A DNA stretch of 13,337 nucleotides from JAGMDK01 sp023128695 (GTDB lineage Bacteria > Planctomycetota > Phycisphaerae > UBA1845 > Fen-1342). Below are positions 7,301-13,268 of the stretch, piece by piece (positions within the stretch are counted from its first letter, which is position 1; each line of letters opens with the position of its first letter). Made by a program: the position numbers and the translations under genes. The notes beneath the pieces were generated by a model. It was not told the origin of the DNA and made no database searches. It worked only from the letters and a program-made list of their open reading frames with translations. Location of the stretch: assembly GCA_030628805.1 (NCBI GenBank), contig DAOVQG010000112.1:1-13337 (forward strand), given 5' to 3'.

Positions 7301-8437
7301 GCGATGCCCGTCAGCAATAGCCACGTCGGGGTAGTGCATCGACACGTCCAGCGCGCCGCTGCGTCTTATGGTTACCATGCCGTTGAGCGTCAGGCTGGTG
7401 TCCGCGAGGCCATCGCCATCGAAGTCGATGCCGACCAGGGCGCTCGAAGGCATGAAGTCCTCGCCTGACATGCAGGTGTCGATCCAATGCGCGCCGGGGC
7501 CGCAAGTAGCGCACGGATCGTCGTCACATGGGTTCGGGGTGCAGTCCGTGCCGGGGCCTTGATACTGCCCGCCGGCGTTGTAGCAGTCCACCGGTGAAAG
7601 CTCGCTGCACGAGTGGTCGGGGAAGCAGCAGGCGCCGCCCCCGTCGGCCATAAAACCCCCGACGAACGGCATTGTCGGAACGTTGGAAATCACGAAATAC
7701 GGATCGCCGTTGGCATCGAGCGGAACTTCGAGCGTGTAGGGGCCCGCGTCTTCTCCCGGAGGAATCCGGACAGCGCCGAGCAAAGAGACACGGCCACTGT
7801 CACCGTCCTGCGGTCCACCGGTGTACAGGTTCCAGTTGCTGCCGCCGGTGCCGCCTTGGTTCTTGATGCCGTAGGCGGACACAGCCACGAGGCTCTGGCA
7901 GGTGTTCCGGAAGGTCGAGTAGTTGTCGGCCTCGGTAGACCCACCGTCCCAACGCCTCACGCCCAACGGGGGCGCCATGTTGTCTACCTTGTACCAGAAC
8001 GCCTCGAGATTGGTGGCTTCCTCGCCCGTGGCGCAGTCAACGAGGCACATAGAAGCCGAGTGCAGAACGTCGCCGGTGTCCTCGCCGAAGAACTGACCCC
8101 AGATGTAGAACCACTCATCGCCGACTGCCGGATTGTCGCAATCCTGGAGGTTGTACCCGCCAGTCATGTAGCAGGGGCCGGCGGTGAGGACGTAGTCACC
8201 GCTGTAAACATCCGTATTGTTGGAGTAATCCGGAATATAGTCGTCCGAGGTGATCGCTGTCGATGGATTGTCGATCAACCACGGCTCGCCAGCCTGAGGG
8301 TGCCCGGCCGGGTAAAACCCCTTGGTGAGCCCGTAGCCTTCACGTGCGGCAGTGAAGAAAATCCGATACTCGGCCACGGCCGTTGTGACCAGGAAACACA
8401 CGGAGAGGACACACATTAGTCTTTTCATGGTGGTCAT
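4304..8437 (-). CDS. Giant secreted cysteine-module protein with F5/8C-like and dockerin-like C-terminus
   Basis: A 1377-residue protein. A Sec signal peptide (MTTMKRLMCVLSVCFLVTTAVA) has a predicted cut after residue 22. Order: N-terminal domain of unknown family (23-265); Cys module 269-304; beta domain about 313-495 (VGIDFDGDGLADTSLTLNGM); seven further Cys modules 500-759 (ACCLPDGTC...C...QG...C type); unknown domain 760-905; an EF-hand-like DCDGNGEVDVDEI (914-926); thrombospondin-3-like repeats 1056-1104; F5/8C-like domain about 1109-1270; two more repeats; and a dockerin-like pair of calcium loops 1308-1372. AAGGAG lies 8 bases before the ATG. I see no catalytic motif, so a structural, adhesive or carbohydrate-binding surface role is the inference. 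The C-terminal quarter is nearly the same as that of the 1230-aa neighbour. A strong promoter lies upstream, so it is probably transcribed alone. Confidence 0.92.
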   Translation of the reverse strand: MTTMKRLMCVLSVCFLVTTAVAEYRIFFTAAREGYGLTKGFYPAGHPQAGEPWLIDNPSTAITSDDYIPDYSNNTDVYSGDYVLTAGPCYMTGGYNLQDCDNPAVGDEWFYIWGQFFGEDTGDVLHSASMCLVDCATGEEATNLEAFWYKVDNMAPPLGVRRWDGGSTEADNYSTFRNTCQSLVAVSAYGIKNQGGTGGSNWNLYTGGPQDGDSGRVSLLGAVRIPPGEDAGPYTLEVPLDANGDPYFVISNVPTMPFVGGFMADGGGACCFPDHSCSELSPVDCYNAGGQYQGPGTDCTPNPCDDDPCATCGPGAHWIDTCMSGEDFMPSSALVGIDFDGDGLADTSLTLNGMVTIRRSGALDVSMHYPDVAIADGHRDVIDTEITQMELFGAGVTLIAGAEFGAYPLSASLGAIVEQPGNPALGDSAFEVFFEIDLGGGQLAYNHTALNVATVIDCIVPDATYLHPVGVIPLYSDPVGGVWVANLVTANHDTYPTPEACCLPDGTCIDVDPNDCEQQDGVPQGPETVCTAEEACCLPDQDCLMLDPLCCEEIDGVPQGAGSACTAVEACCMPPDYSSCLMIDPACCLFFGGIPAGSATCDPNPCVGACCSPEGVCSVLTQAACASAGGDYQGDGTTCEPDPCLSGACCLELGCVLTADWWCAVLCGVFQGAGTTCDPDPCPPGPAPTGGCCLPDNSCTVITREQCCLAFGTYLGDESGCTPWPCPAACCISIRDCRIITPQECDALGGSFLGPMSDCPTQTVRFADDTGPVATHITITVINCPPPALVRRDDDCEPGPPFFDPWVSPDESPRGEATCHNFGAEDQAVPAGFFFSEGELESEPFTDNVCFRGDPLEPGGPFGDADTLIRRWEEPFDRCTPPTPVPETVSIELVELNLVSLEPIKVQIGTDPSDCDGNGEVDVDEINANGGSGGVGGLLDQNENGNLDVCEWDVVVGLSEVAPPEGFLTAEKTHCNGGTFFTSLNVQPQFLFTNVADGAELILDTGVYGIPYITIDIPAEEPLDWVHHVDPGFVIVNPICTDFHPGIADEDPTKWDYNSNDILDDCDIEHGTSQDCNTNGVPDECDIAVGTSMDCNTNGVPDECEAGVGDITMAGGFVGKIFELDPPYPLGSGSPNPETMRNGDYPPVGSMDYWRQYDTFHNGDQGDEDWMGYEFSYAREFHSLIFQEGMHFVDGGWFDAFQVQVRSDGDWTDVANLNSDPPYPGNNGVNFETFTLTFEPLAGDAIRLYGDPGGEANFIGFGEYRVLAMLHPTFDCNTNGVLDECDIAAGTSQDANGNGIPDECEVCRGDSNCDGAINWRDIDYFVAAMNDNVAAWEAMFAPGTPSCSFENNDANEDGTVNWRDIDPFVALMNTTCP
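4307..5113 (-). repeat. C-terminal module shared with the 1230-aa protein (copy 1)
   Basis: Encodes residues 1109-1377. It holds an F5/8C-like beta domain (DYWRQYDTFH, DEDWMGYEF, SLIFQEGMHF, FTLTFEPLAGDAIRLYG), then DCNTNGVLDECDIAAGTSQ and DANGNGIPDECE, then two dockerin-like loops (DSNCDGAINWRD and DANEDGTVNWRD). Residues 1319-1377 match the neighbour exactly. Over the 177 coding bases of that stretch (4307-4483) I count 8 differences by eye, all silent. Confidence 0.9.
5126..5272 (-). repeat. Thrombospondin-3-like calcium repeats in the 1377-aa protein
   Basis: Three consecutive units of about 19 residues: DYNSNDILDDCDIEHGTSQ, DCNTNGVPDECDIAVGTSM and DCNTNGVPDECEA. The D-x-N-x-N-G-x-x-D-x-C spacing is that of calcium-binding thrombospondin type 3 motifs; paired cysteines probably link neighbouring units. 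Confidence 0.8.
6161..6940 (-). repeat. Array of seven cysteine-rich modules in the 1377-aa protein
   Basis: Residues 500-759 carry seven modules beginning ACC or GCC (about 500, 535, 570, 609, 648, 691, 729); an eighth stands alone at 269 (bases 7526-7636). The pattern is CC-x-P-(x)-C, a mid Cys, a GG/G-x-x-x-G turn, then C-x-x-x-PC. In the first three, the closing segment CTAEEACC runs straight into the opening CC of the next. Several carry an extra Cys (DPLCCEE, DPACCLF, REQCCLA), so disulfide pairing differs between modules. Confidence 0.85.
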
Positions 8438-8676
8438 GATTTAATCTCCTTGTTCCATAAGAAGTCAGTCAGTAGTGGGCGCCCCGGACGCACCAATCCC
8501 GCTACCCTGCTTTTCATGCCAGACATAAGTTGGCCGTCTTCTTTCCACGTAGCGCACCTGGAGTTGTTACGATTGGCTCCGTTGACCTGTGTCGATGTGG
8601 GACCACTCACACCAGCCCCGTTAATCGTGGACCGGTCCACCTCCCGCCTACCAAGGTGGATAGACTCCTCGATTGA
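8438..8676 (-). promoter_or_regulatory. Long 5' leader of the 1377-aa gene
   Basis: About 230 bases separate the predicted transcription start (near 8670) from the ATG. The leader contains a perfect 14-base palindrome, GTGGACCGGTCCAC (8627-8640). Part of it can alternatively pair as TCCACCT/AGGTGGA (8636-8642 with 8654-8660). It also contains a 68-codon open frame (8640-8434, GTG start, no well-spaced ribosome site) whose TGA overlaps the gene's ATG as ATGA. I recognise no known riboswitch class. Confidence 0.4.
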
Positions 8677-8704
8677 AGTATATCACAGTCCCATAAGTTG
8701 TCAA
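8677..8704 (-). promoter_or_regulatory. Sigma70-type promoter for the 1377-aa gene
   Basis: On the minus strand a perfect -35 TTGACA (8699-8704) is followed by 16 bases and a -10 TATACT (8677-8682), predicting a start near 8670. The bases just upstream of the -35 are A/T-rich (about 8705-8730), like an UP element. No other pair this good was found in the window. The remaining stretch 8731-8788 shows nothing recognisable. Confidence 0.7.
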
Positions 8705-8788
8705 AAAATAAAGACTTGATTCTTCGTTTTTTCGGACTCCAGCCGTTACGTCGCCTAACAGTCCGCCGCAGAAGTCCTGCTGGTCAGG

Positions 8789-8879
8789 AAATGTAGCGTT
8801 CGGGCTCTGTCCCGGCCGTAGAATACGGGTAAGCGCTCCTCTACGACAACGTCCGGGACGGAGCCCGGACGCTACATTT
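8789..8879. repeat. Family D inverted pair with GTAG tails
   Basis: Arms 8789-8815 and 8853-8879 are reverse complements with two mismatches. Each reads (A)AATGTAGCG, then a small hairpin of the form CCGGG-CTCCGT-CCCGG. The centre holds a further CGTAG/CTACG pairing. The GTAG tetranucleotide before the hairpin is the same as the foot sequence of the best-known E. coli REP class. It starts 9 bases beyond the stop of the 1230-aa gene and may also act as that transcript's 3' structure. Confidence 0.85.
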
Positions 8880-8888
8880 GTCGGCCTC

Positions 8889-11800
8889 TTACGGGCAGGT
8901 CGTATTCATCAGCGCGACGAACGGATCGATGTCACGCCAATTGACGGTCCCGTCTTCGTTTGCGTCGTTGTTCTCGAAGGAGCAGCTCGGCGTGCCGGGC
9001 GCGAACATCGCTTCCCACGCTGCCACGTTGTCGTTCATCGCCGCCACGAAGTAGTCGATGTCACGCCAGCTAACGGCTTCGTCGCAGTTGCTGTCGCCGG
9101 GACAGATCGGCGGGGCCTCGCACTCGTCGGGGATACCGTTACTGTCGGCGTCCTGCGACGTGCCGTCGGCGATGTCGCACTCGTCGAGCACGCCGTTGGT
9201 GTTGCAATCGTACGTCGGATGATCACCCGCGATCACGCGCAACTCGCCGATGCTGATAAAAGTGGCCTCGCCGCCCGGATCGCCGTAGAGGCGGATGGCA
9301 TCGCCCGCCAGCGGCTCGAAGGTCAGCGTGAACGTCTCGAAGTTGACGCCGTTGTTGCCGGGATAGGGCGGCTCGCTGACTAGGCCGGTCACATCGGTCC
9401 ACTCGTCGTCGACGCGGACCTGGACCTGCCATTCATCGTACCAACCGCCGTCCCAGAAGTGCATACCCTCCTGGAAGATGAGCGAACGGAACGTCCTCTT
9501 CTCATAGAACTCGTATCCCATCCAGTCCTCGTCGCCCTGATCGCCCTCATGGTAGGTGTCATACTGAAGCCAGTACTCACCACTGCCCACCGGCGGATAC
9601 ACGCCGTTGCAGATGGTCGACAGGTTGCCGCTGCCGCTACCCATGGGCTCGGGCGGATTCAACTCGAAGATCTTGGCGGTGAAGGCGGCGTATTCGGCGG
9701 TGATGTCAGCCGTGGCGGTCTCACACTCGTCGGGCACGCCGTTGGAATTGCAATCCGGGCTGACGCCGTAGGCGATGTCGCATTCATCCAAGTAGCCGTT
9801 GGTGTTGCAGTCGCGGGTGCCGTCGGCGAGATCGCATTCGTCGGGCACGCCATTGGCGTCGCAATCCTGACTCATGCCCTGCTCGATGTCGCACTCATCC
9901 AGGTAGCCGTTGGTGTTGCAGTCCTGGCTGGAGTTGTCGGCGAGCTCGCATTCGTCGGGGATGCCGTTGCTGTTGCAATCCTGGCTGGTGCCCCAGTCGA
10001 TGTCGCAGTGGTCGAGGACGCCGTTGAGGTTGCAATCTTCGGCGATCCCGTCGGCCAACTCGCAGGCGTCGTCGCCGCCGCTGCTGTCGCAGTCTTCGCC
10101 GCAGAGCCAGGAGTAGCCGAGGAAGGTGCCGCCGGTCGCGGTACAATCAGCCTCATCGGTCATGATGCAGCCGTAGTCGGCCAGGCAGCAGGCCCCGTCA
10201 GCCAGGATACCGCCGGTCAGGCGAAAGCTGAGGTCAAAATCGTTCTCTTCGGGCGGCCAATAACCCAGATCCTGTAACGAACGACCATTGCCGACCCCGC
10301 TGCCCATCCATAGGAAGGCGCAGCCGTTCGGGTTGGGGAGGCTCTGGATCGAGAGCCACCCGTCGGTAAGCGCGCAGCAGGGGTCGAGATCAGACTCCCA
10401 GAGCCACAGGGTGAATCCGGCGTAGGCCCCGGGTGCGATCTCGGTTGGGATCGGGGCCAGGGCGTACGTGCAGACCGGGTTGTCGCGATCGGGCAAACCG
10501 GTGCCGTCATCCGGATAGAACTTGGCCTCGAAGGTCATGTCCACCGGATCGCAGGCGAACCAGCCGACATTATTAAGGCTCAGACCCCACCAGTGCAGGT
10601 CGCAGATGTCGTCGCTGATGCCATAGAAGTCGTCATACGCCAATAAGCCGTTTTCGACTTCGTGATCACTGATGACGGCCTGCCAGGCGAAGGGGGGGTG
10701 GGGCGGCTGTTCGTAGAGCGTCTCGTCTCCCGCTTCGACGTCACAGCCCACCGTGACATACCCGACGTTAAGACCACAACAATTGTGCTCCGGCGTGCAC
10801 GGGGAGCCGCTGCCCACGGTCAAGTCGCCGAAGCCCACGCCGCAGAACAGCGGGTCGGCGGAGAAGTTGCACGCTCCGCGGCCCCGCTCGTCCTCGTCCT
10901 GACCCTCGATGAGCCCGACCCAGTCGCCGCCCGAGTTGCCGTACACGTTGCAGGCGGTGAACGTCGCGGTCGCGGTCCCCTCGCCGGCGACGGCCTGCCC
11001 GCCCTTGGTGTTGGCGACGATCGTCTGCTCGGCGATAACCGTGCATCCGGTCCCAACGGAAATCGCGGCGTCGATCTGCTGGCTGCTCGAACCGTTGTTT
11101 GTGATCGTGCAGTAGTAGAAGTCAACGGTAGAGGAGTTGATCAGCCGCGCCACACAGCCCTTCGAACCGGCGGTGTTACCGGTGAATTTGCTGTGACACA
11201 TGACGTTGGTGGAATTGTCGGAGACAAACGCGCCGCCCGTTGACGTGGCCGCGTTATCAGAGAACAGACATGTACAGCAGTTCGTGACGCAGTCCTTGAG
11301 ATACATCCCGCCGCCGTCGATGGCTTCGTTATTGTTGATCCAACACTGGACAAAGAAGGGGGAATAGGTAGAGGAGAGGTTGCAGAACGCTCCGCCGCCT
11401 TTCTGGCGGGCTGTGTTAGTACAGATTATACACTGCACGAACCAAGCCCGGAAGTTGTTGTTGCCGGCAATCGCGCCGCCGTTGGCGGATTCGTTGTGAT
11501 GCATGATGCAATTGACGATCGTAGGTTCGGCATTGGTGGGTCCGTAGATCGCGCCGCCGTACATGCTGGTATAACCATCAGTGATGGTCACGCCCTCGAG
11601 CACGGAGTCGGTGCCCTCGCCGGAATTGAACAGGAAGCCGCGAGCCGTATCAGCGGCGTTTGCATTGCAATCGATGACGGTATCGCACGCCCCGCCCTGC
11701 TCGTAATAGCGGCTGGTGGCCGAGGTCCAGCGCCCCCAATTCCCGGTCTTCGAACGGATGGTGACGGCCTTGCCACTGAAATCGATATTTCGGTTGCCGG

Positions 11801-12581
11801 TGCCGGTGAAGGGGTCGCTGCCGCCGTTCGTCCACAATTCCACGATATCGCCGTTGACAACCGAGGACGAGTCGATGGCGCTCTGGATCGTGGCGAAATC
11901 ACCGCCGCCGCCCGGCTTGACGATGTGGACGTGGGCATAGACTACGTCGAAATTGATTTGGTCGCCGACGGCCAGGTTGGCCACGCCGGTGGCGATCACC
12001 GTGCCGTTGGGGATATCACCACCCAAGCCGGCGTCATTCCAGCCGTCGACGTCGACCGTGAAGCCGAAGACCATGCCGTTCTCATAAGAGGCGGCGTACT
12101 TCGAGGTCGGGTTGGGGAAGTTGAAAGTCATGCCGATAGCGCCGTCAGCACTTGAGGGAGACGGTGCGCCGGGGGGGAATTGAAAGGTGGAAGAACTATA
12201 CCCCGTGAGCTGCTTGCCAACCGTAACCAGATACGGCTCCGCGGTGCCCCAGCCGGGATTCGCGACCCCCGCGCCCGGGTACTTATTCCAGCTTGATCCC
12301 ACTGTGTCGAAGAAGATAGAGTGGCCGTCTCCGTTGCGGTCAATCCCGGGCGTCAGGGTGATGGTCATGCTGACGATGCGATTCCCGGCGCCGGCGGCAC
12401 TTCTGAACAGGAACCGATCGGGATCAGACCCATTTGGCATATCCTTAGTGAACGTGGCCGCCACCTGGAACTGAGCCATGGCCGCCGGCACCAGAATGGC
12501 CAGGATCGTGACTAGTCCAACGTTGCGTTGCAGGTTGCGGGAATGTGCTGTTCGTTCATGATGTTTCGACCCGAGTGACAT
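8889..12581 (-). CDS. Giant secreted beta-helix protein with calcium-repeat and dockerin-like C-terminus
   Basis: A 1230-residue protein. A long n-region precedes the signal core VGLVTILAILVPAAMA, with cleavage expected after residue 36. Order: N-terminal beta domain of unknown family (37-215); right-handed parallel beta-helix about 218-590, opening VKPGGGGDFATIQSAIDSS and carrying GGA(I/F) rungs; another beta domain 640-795 (DDFYGISDDICDLHWWG...FDLSFRLTGG); one Cys module 797-831 (GACCLADYGC); six thrombospondin-3-like repeats 849-953; F5/8C-like domain about 958-1120; two more repeats; dockerin-like pair 1160-1226. AGGAGG lies 7 bases before the chosen ATG. The helix could be a polysaccharide lyase fold, but I see no clear catalytic residues and favour a structural or adhesive role. 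Expected location is the cell surface or medium. Confidence 0.92.
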   Translation of the reverse strand: MSLGSKHHERTAHSRNLQRNVGLVTILAILVPAAMAQFQVAATFTKDMPNGSDPDRFLFRSAAGAGNRIVSMTITLTPGIDRNGDGHSIFFDTVGSSWNKYPGAGVANPGWGTAEPYLVTVGKQLTGYSSSTFQFPPGAPSPSSADGAIGMTFNFPNPTSKYAASYENGMVFGFTVDVDGWNDAGLGGDIPNGTVIATGVANLAVGDQINFDVVYAHVHIVKPGGGGDFATIQSAIDSSSVVNGDIVELWTNGGSDPFTGTGNRNIDFSGKAVTIRSKTGNWGRWTSATSRYYEQGGACDTVIDCNANAADTARGFLFNSGEGTDSVLEGVTITDGYTSMYGGAIYGPTNAEPTIVNCIMHHNESANGGAIAGNNNFRAWFVQCIICTNTARQKGGGAFCNLSSTYSPFFVQCWINNNEAIDGGGMYLKDCVTNCCTCLFSDNAATSTGGAFVSDNSTNVMCHSKFTGNTAGSKGCVARLINSSTVDFYYCTITNNGSSSQQIDAAISVGTGCTVIAEQTIVANTKGGQAVAGEGTATATFTACNVYGNSGGDWVGLIEGQDEDERGRGACNFSADPLFCGVGFGDLTVGSGSPCTPEHNCCGLNVGYVTVGCDVEAGDETLYEQPPHPPFAWQAVISDHEVENGLLAYDDFYGISDDICDLHWWGLSLNNVGWFACDPVDMTFEAKFYPDDGTGLPDRDNPVCTYALAPIPTEIAPGAYAGFTLWLWESDLDPCCALTDGWLSIQSLPNPNGCAFLWMGSGVGNGRSLQDLGYWPPEENDFDLSFRLTGGILADGACCLADYGCIMTDEADCTATGGTFLGYSWLCGEDCDSSGGDDACELADGIAEDCNLNGVLDHCDIDWGTSQDCNSNGIPDECELADNSSQDCNTNGYLDECDIEQGMSQDCDANGVPDECDLADGTRDCNTNGYLDECDIAYGVSPDCNSNGVPDECETATADITAEYAAFTAKIFELNPPEPMGSGSGNLSTICNGVYPPVGSGEYWLQYDTYHEGDQGDEDWMGYEFYEKRTFRSLIFQEGMHFWDGGWYDEWQVQVRVDDEWTDVTGLVSEPPYPGNNGVNFETFTLTFEPLAGDAIRLYGDPGGEATFISIGELRVIAGDHPTYDCNTNGVLDECDIADGTSQDADSNGIPDECEAPPICPGDSNCDEAVSWRDIDYFVAAMNDNVAAWEAMFAPGTPSCSFENNDANEDGTVNWRDIDPFVALMNTTCP
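8892..9710 (-). repeat. C-terminal module shared with the 1377-aa protein (copy 2)
   Basis: Encodes residues 958-1230, collinear with residues 1109-1377 of the neighbour. The F5/8C-like part differs mostly in its first half; residues 1071-1106 (PPYPGNNGVN...DPGGEA) and 1172-1230 are identical in the two proteins. The first dockerin-like loop is degenerate (DSNCDEAVSWRD, Glu instead of Gly), while the second (DANEDGTVNWRD) is intact. Confidence 0.9.
9723..10037 (-). repeat. Six tandem thrombospondin-3-like repeats
   Basis: Residues 849-953 contain six units: DCNLNGVLDHCDI, DCNSNGIPDECEL, DCNTNGYLDECDI, DCDANGVPDECDL, DCNTNGYLDECDI, DCNSNGVPDECE. The period is about 18-19 residues, with linkers such as EQGMSQ and AYGVSP. 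Acidic and Asn residues at fixed spacing indicate calcium binding. The 1377-aa protein has only three at the same place, so copy number varies between paralogues. Confidence 0.85.
11082..11558 (-). repeat. Beta-helix rungs with a cysteine ladder
   Basis: Residues 342-500 form six rungs of about 25-28 residues, each starting GGA, GGG or GCV and ending in a C-x-x-x-x-N pattern: VNCIMHHN, VQCIICTN, VQCWINNN, CTCLFSDN, CHSKFTGN, YYCTITNN. The same column is Cys in five rungs and Ser in the fifth. In a parallel beta-helix such columns stack on one face. Confidence 0.75.
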
Positions 12582-12588
12582 GACATGT

Positions 12589-12594
12589 CCTCCT
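12589..12594 (-). promoter_or_regulatory. Ribosome binding site that decides the 1230-aa gene start
   Basis: AGGAGG on the minus strand, 7 bases before the ATG at 12579-12581. A second ATG at 12584-12586 is out of frame and only 2 bases from the site, so the inner ATG is the real start. Confidence 0.8.
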
Positions 12595-12760
12595 CACTGA
12601 GCGTCCCCGCGCGTTTCGCCGCCGGCGGTTGGGGCCGCCTTCTTTCCCGCCGGCAGCCAGGTCCTTCAACGTTTTCGAGTGAGCACCGACGTGCGTCCGT
12701 CGCCGAGTTGTGTTACGTGTTGTTTGCATCGTGTGTCGCCAGTTGAATGCTCACTCTGCT
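12595..12760 (-). promoter_or_regulatory. Structured 5' leader of the 1230-aa gene
   Basis: An 11-bp GC-rich stem (GCCGCCGGCGG at 12618-12628 with CCGCCGGCAGC at 12647-12657, one G-U pair in the transcript) ends 23 bases before the ribosome site. Further upstream a 9-bp inverted repeat (GAGTGAGCA at 12677-12685, TGCTCACTC at 12748-12756) could close a 62-base loop. The function is not identifiable, and the start of transcription is unknown. Confidence 0.4.
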
Positions 12761-13268
12761 AAACGATAGAAGGCAAGTGCGAAACTTTGACAGCAATTCG
12801 GTTGCGCAAGTTCAAGTTAAACGGTTTCTCCTTACAGAATGGTTTTGGAAACACCAAACAGTAGACTATGCGGGTCTTGACTTTGTTTGTCTTGACTATG
12901 TTGTCTTGTAGAGATGGTGTAATCCCCCATGACTAGCATCCCTTCGGAAGAGACGATCAGCGCGTACATTGGCCTACTCTCTTTTTGGAGTTTCCTTAAG
13001 ATGCACGCTGTCCCAGCGCCGCCGTCTGCCGGCGCGCTACAATCACTTGGCTGGGCCGGCGGGGGCTTCGCTGGCGCCCGGCCCGTCCGGCCAAGCCACC
13101 TGGCCCCCTACTTTCTAAAACGTAAACGGCGCCGTTACTCGACGCGCTTTTTTTCATTATTCCCGGCCCAAGCCCTCAATTGATGTGCGACGGACTGCTA
13201 GTGCTCTGTCGCTACTCGATTGATGGATAAAGCCTCTTCAGCTTGATTCTTGCGTCTGTGGCGGTTGA
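12761..13268. other. Gene-free stretch with short repeats
   Basis: Upstream of the 1230-aa gene, 12761-12930 is markedly A/T-richer than its surroundings and holds three GTCTTG copies at 12874, 12889 and 12903. I found no convincing -35/-10 pair for the gene. At 13049-13097 an imperfect GC-rich inverted repeat (GGCTGGGCCGG... with ...CCGGCCAAGCC) may be another REP-like element. The plus-strand open frame 12929-13183 lacks a ribosome site and is judged non-coding. Confidence 0.5.

Noticed and set aside
7613..8419. 268-codon plus-strand frame opposite the start of the 1377-aa gene
   Set aside because: Antisense to the signal peptide and N-terminal domain of a well-supported gene; no ribosome site noted.
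8438..8670. Riboswitch (c-di-GMP or cobalamin type) in the long leader
   Set aside because: A few short pieces resemble GEMM-type sequence, but the conserved core and helix order are missing.
9459..10277. 272-codon plus-strand frame rich in GVAVAVLAG repeats
   Set aside because: Its repetitive product is the antisense reading of the DCNTNG calcium repeats of the 1230-aa gene.
8889..12581. Polysaccharide lyase activity for the beta-helix protein
   Set aside because: The fold fits, but I could not see the conserved catalytic residues of a lyase or hydrolase family, so an enzymatic label would be unsupported.
12929..13183. 84-codon plus-strand open frame starting at ATG
   Set aside because: No ribosome site near the ATG, low-complexity Pro/Ala/Arg-rich product, and it runs through an imperfect GC-rich inverted repeat. 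It looks like intergenic sequence.
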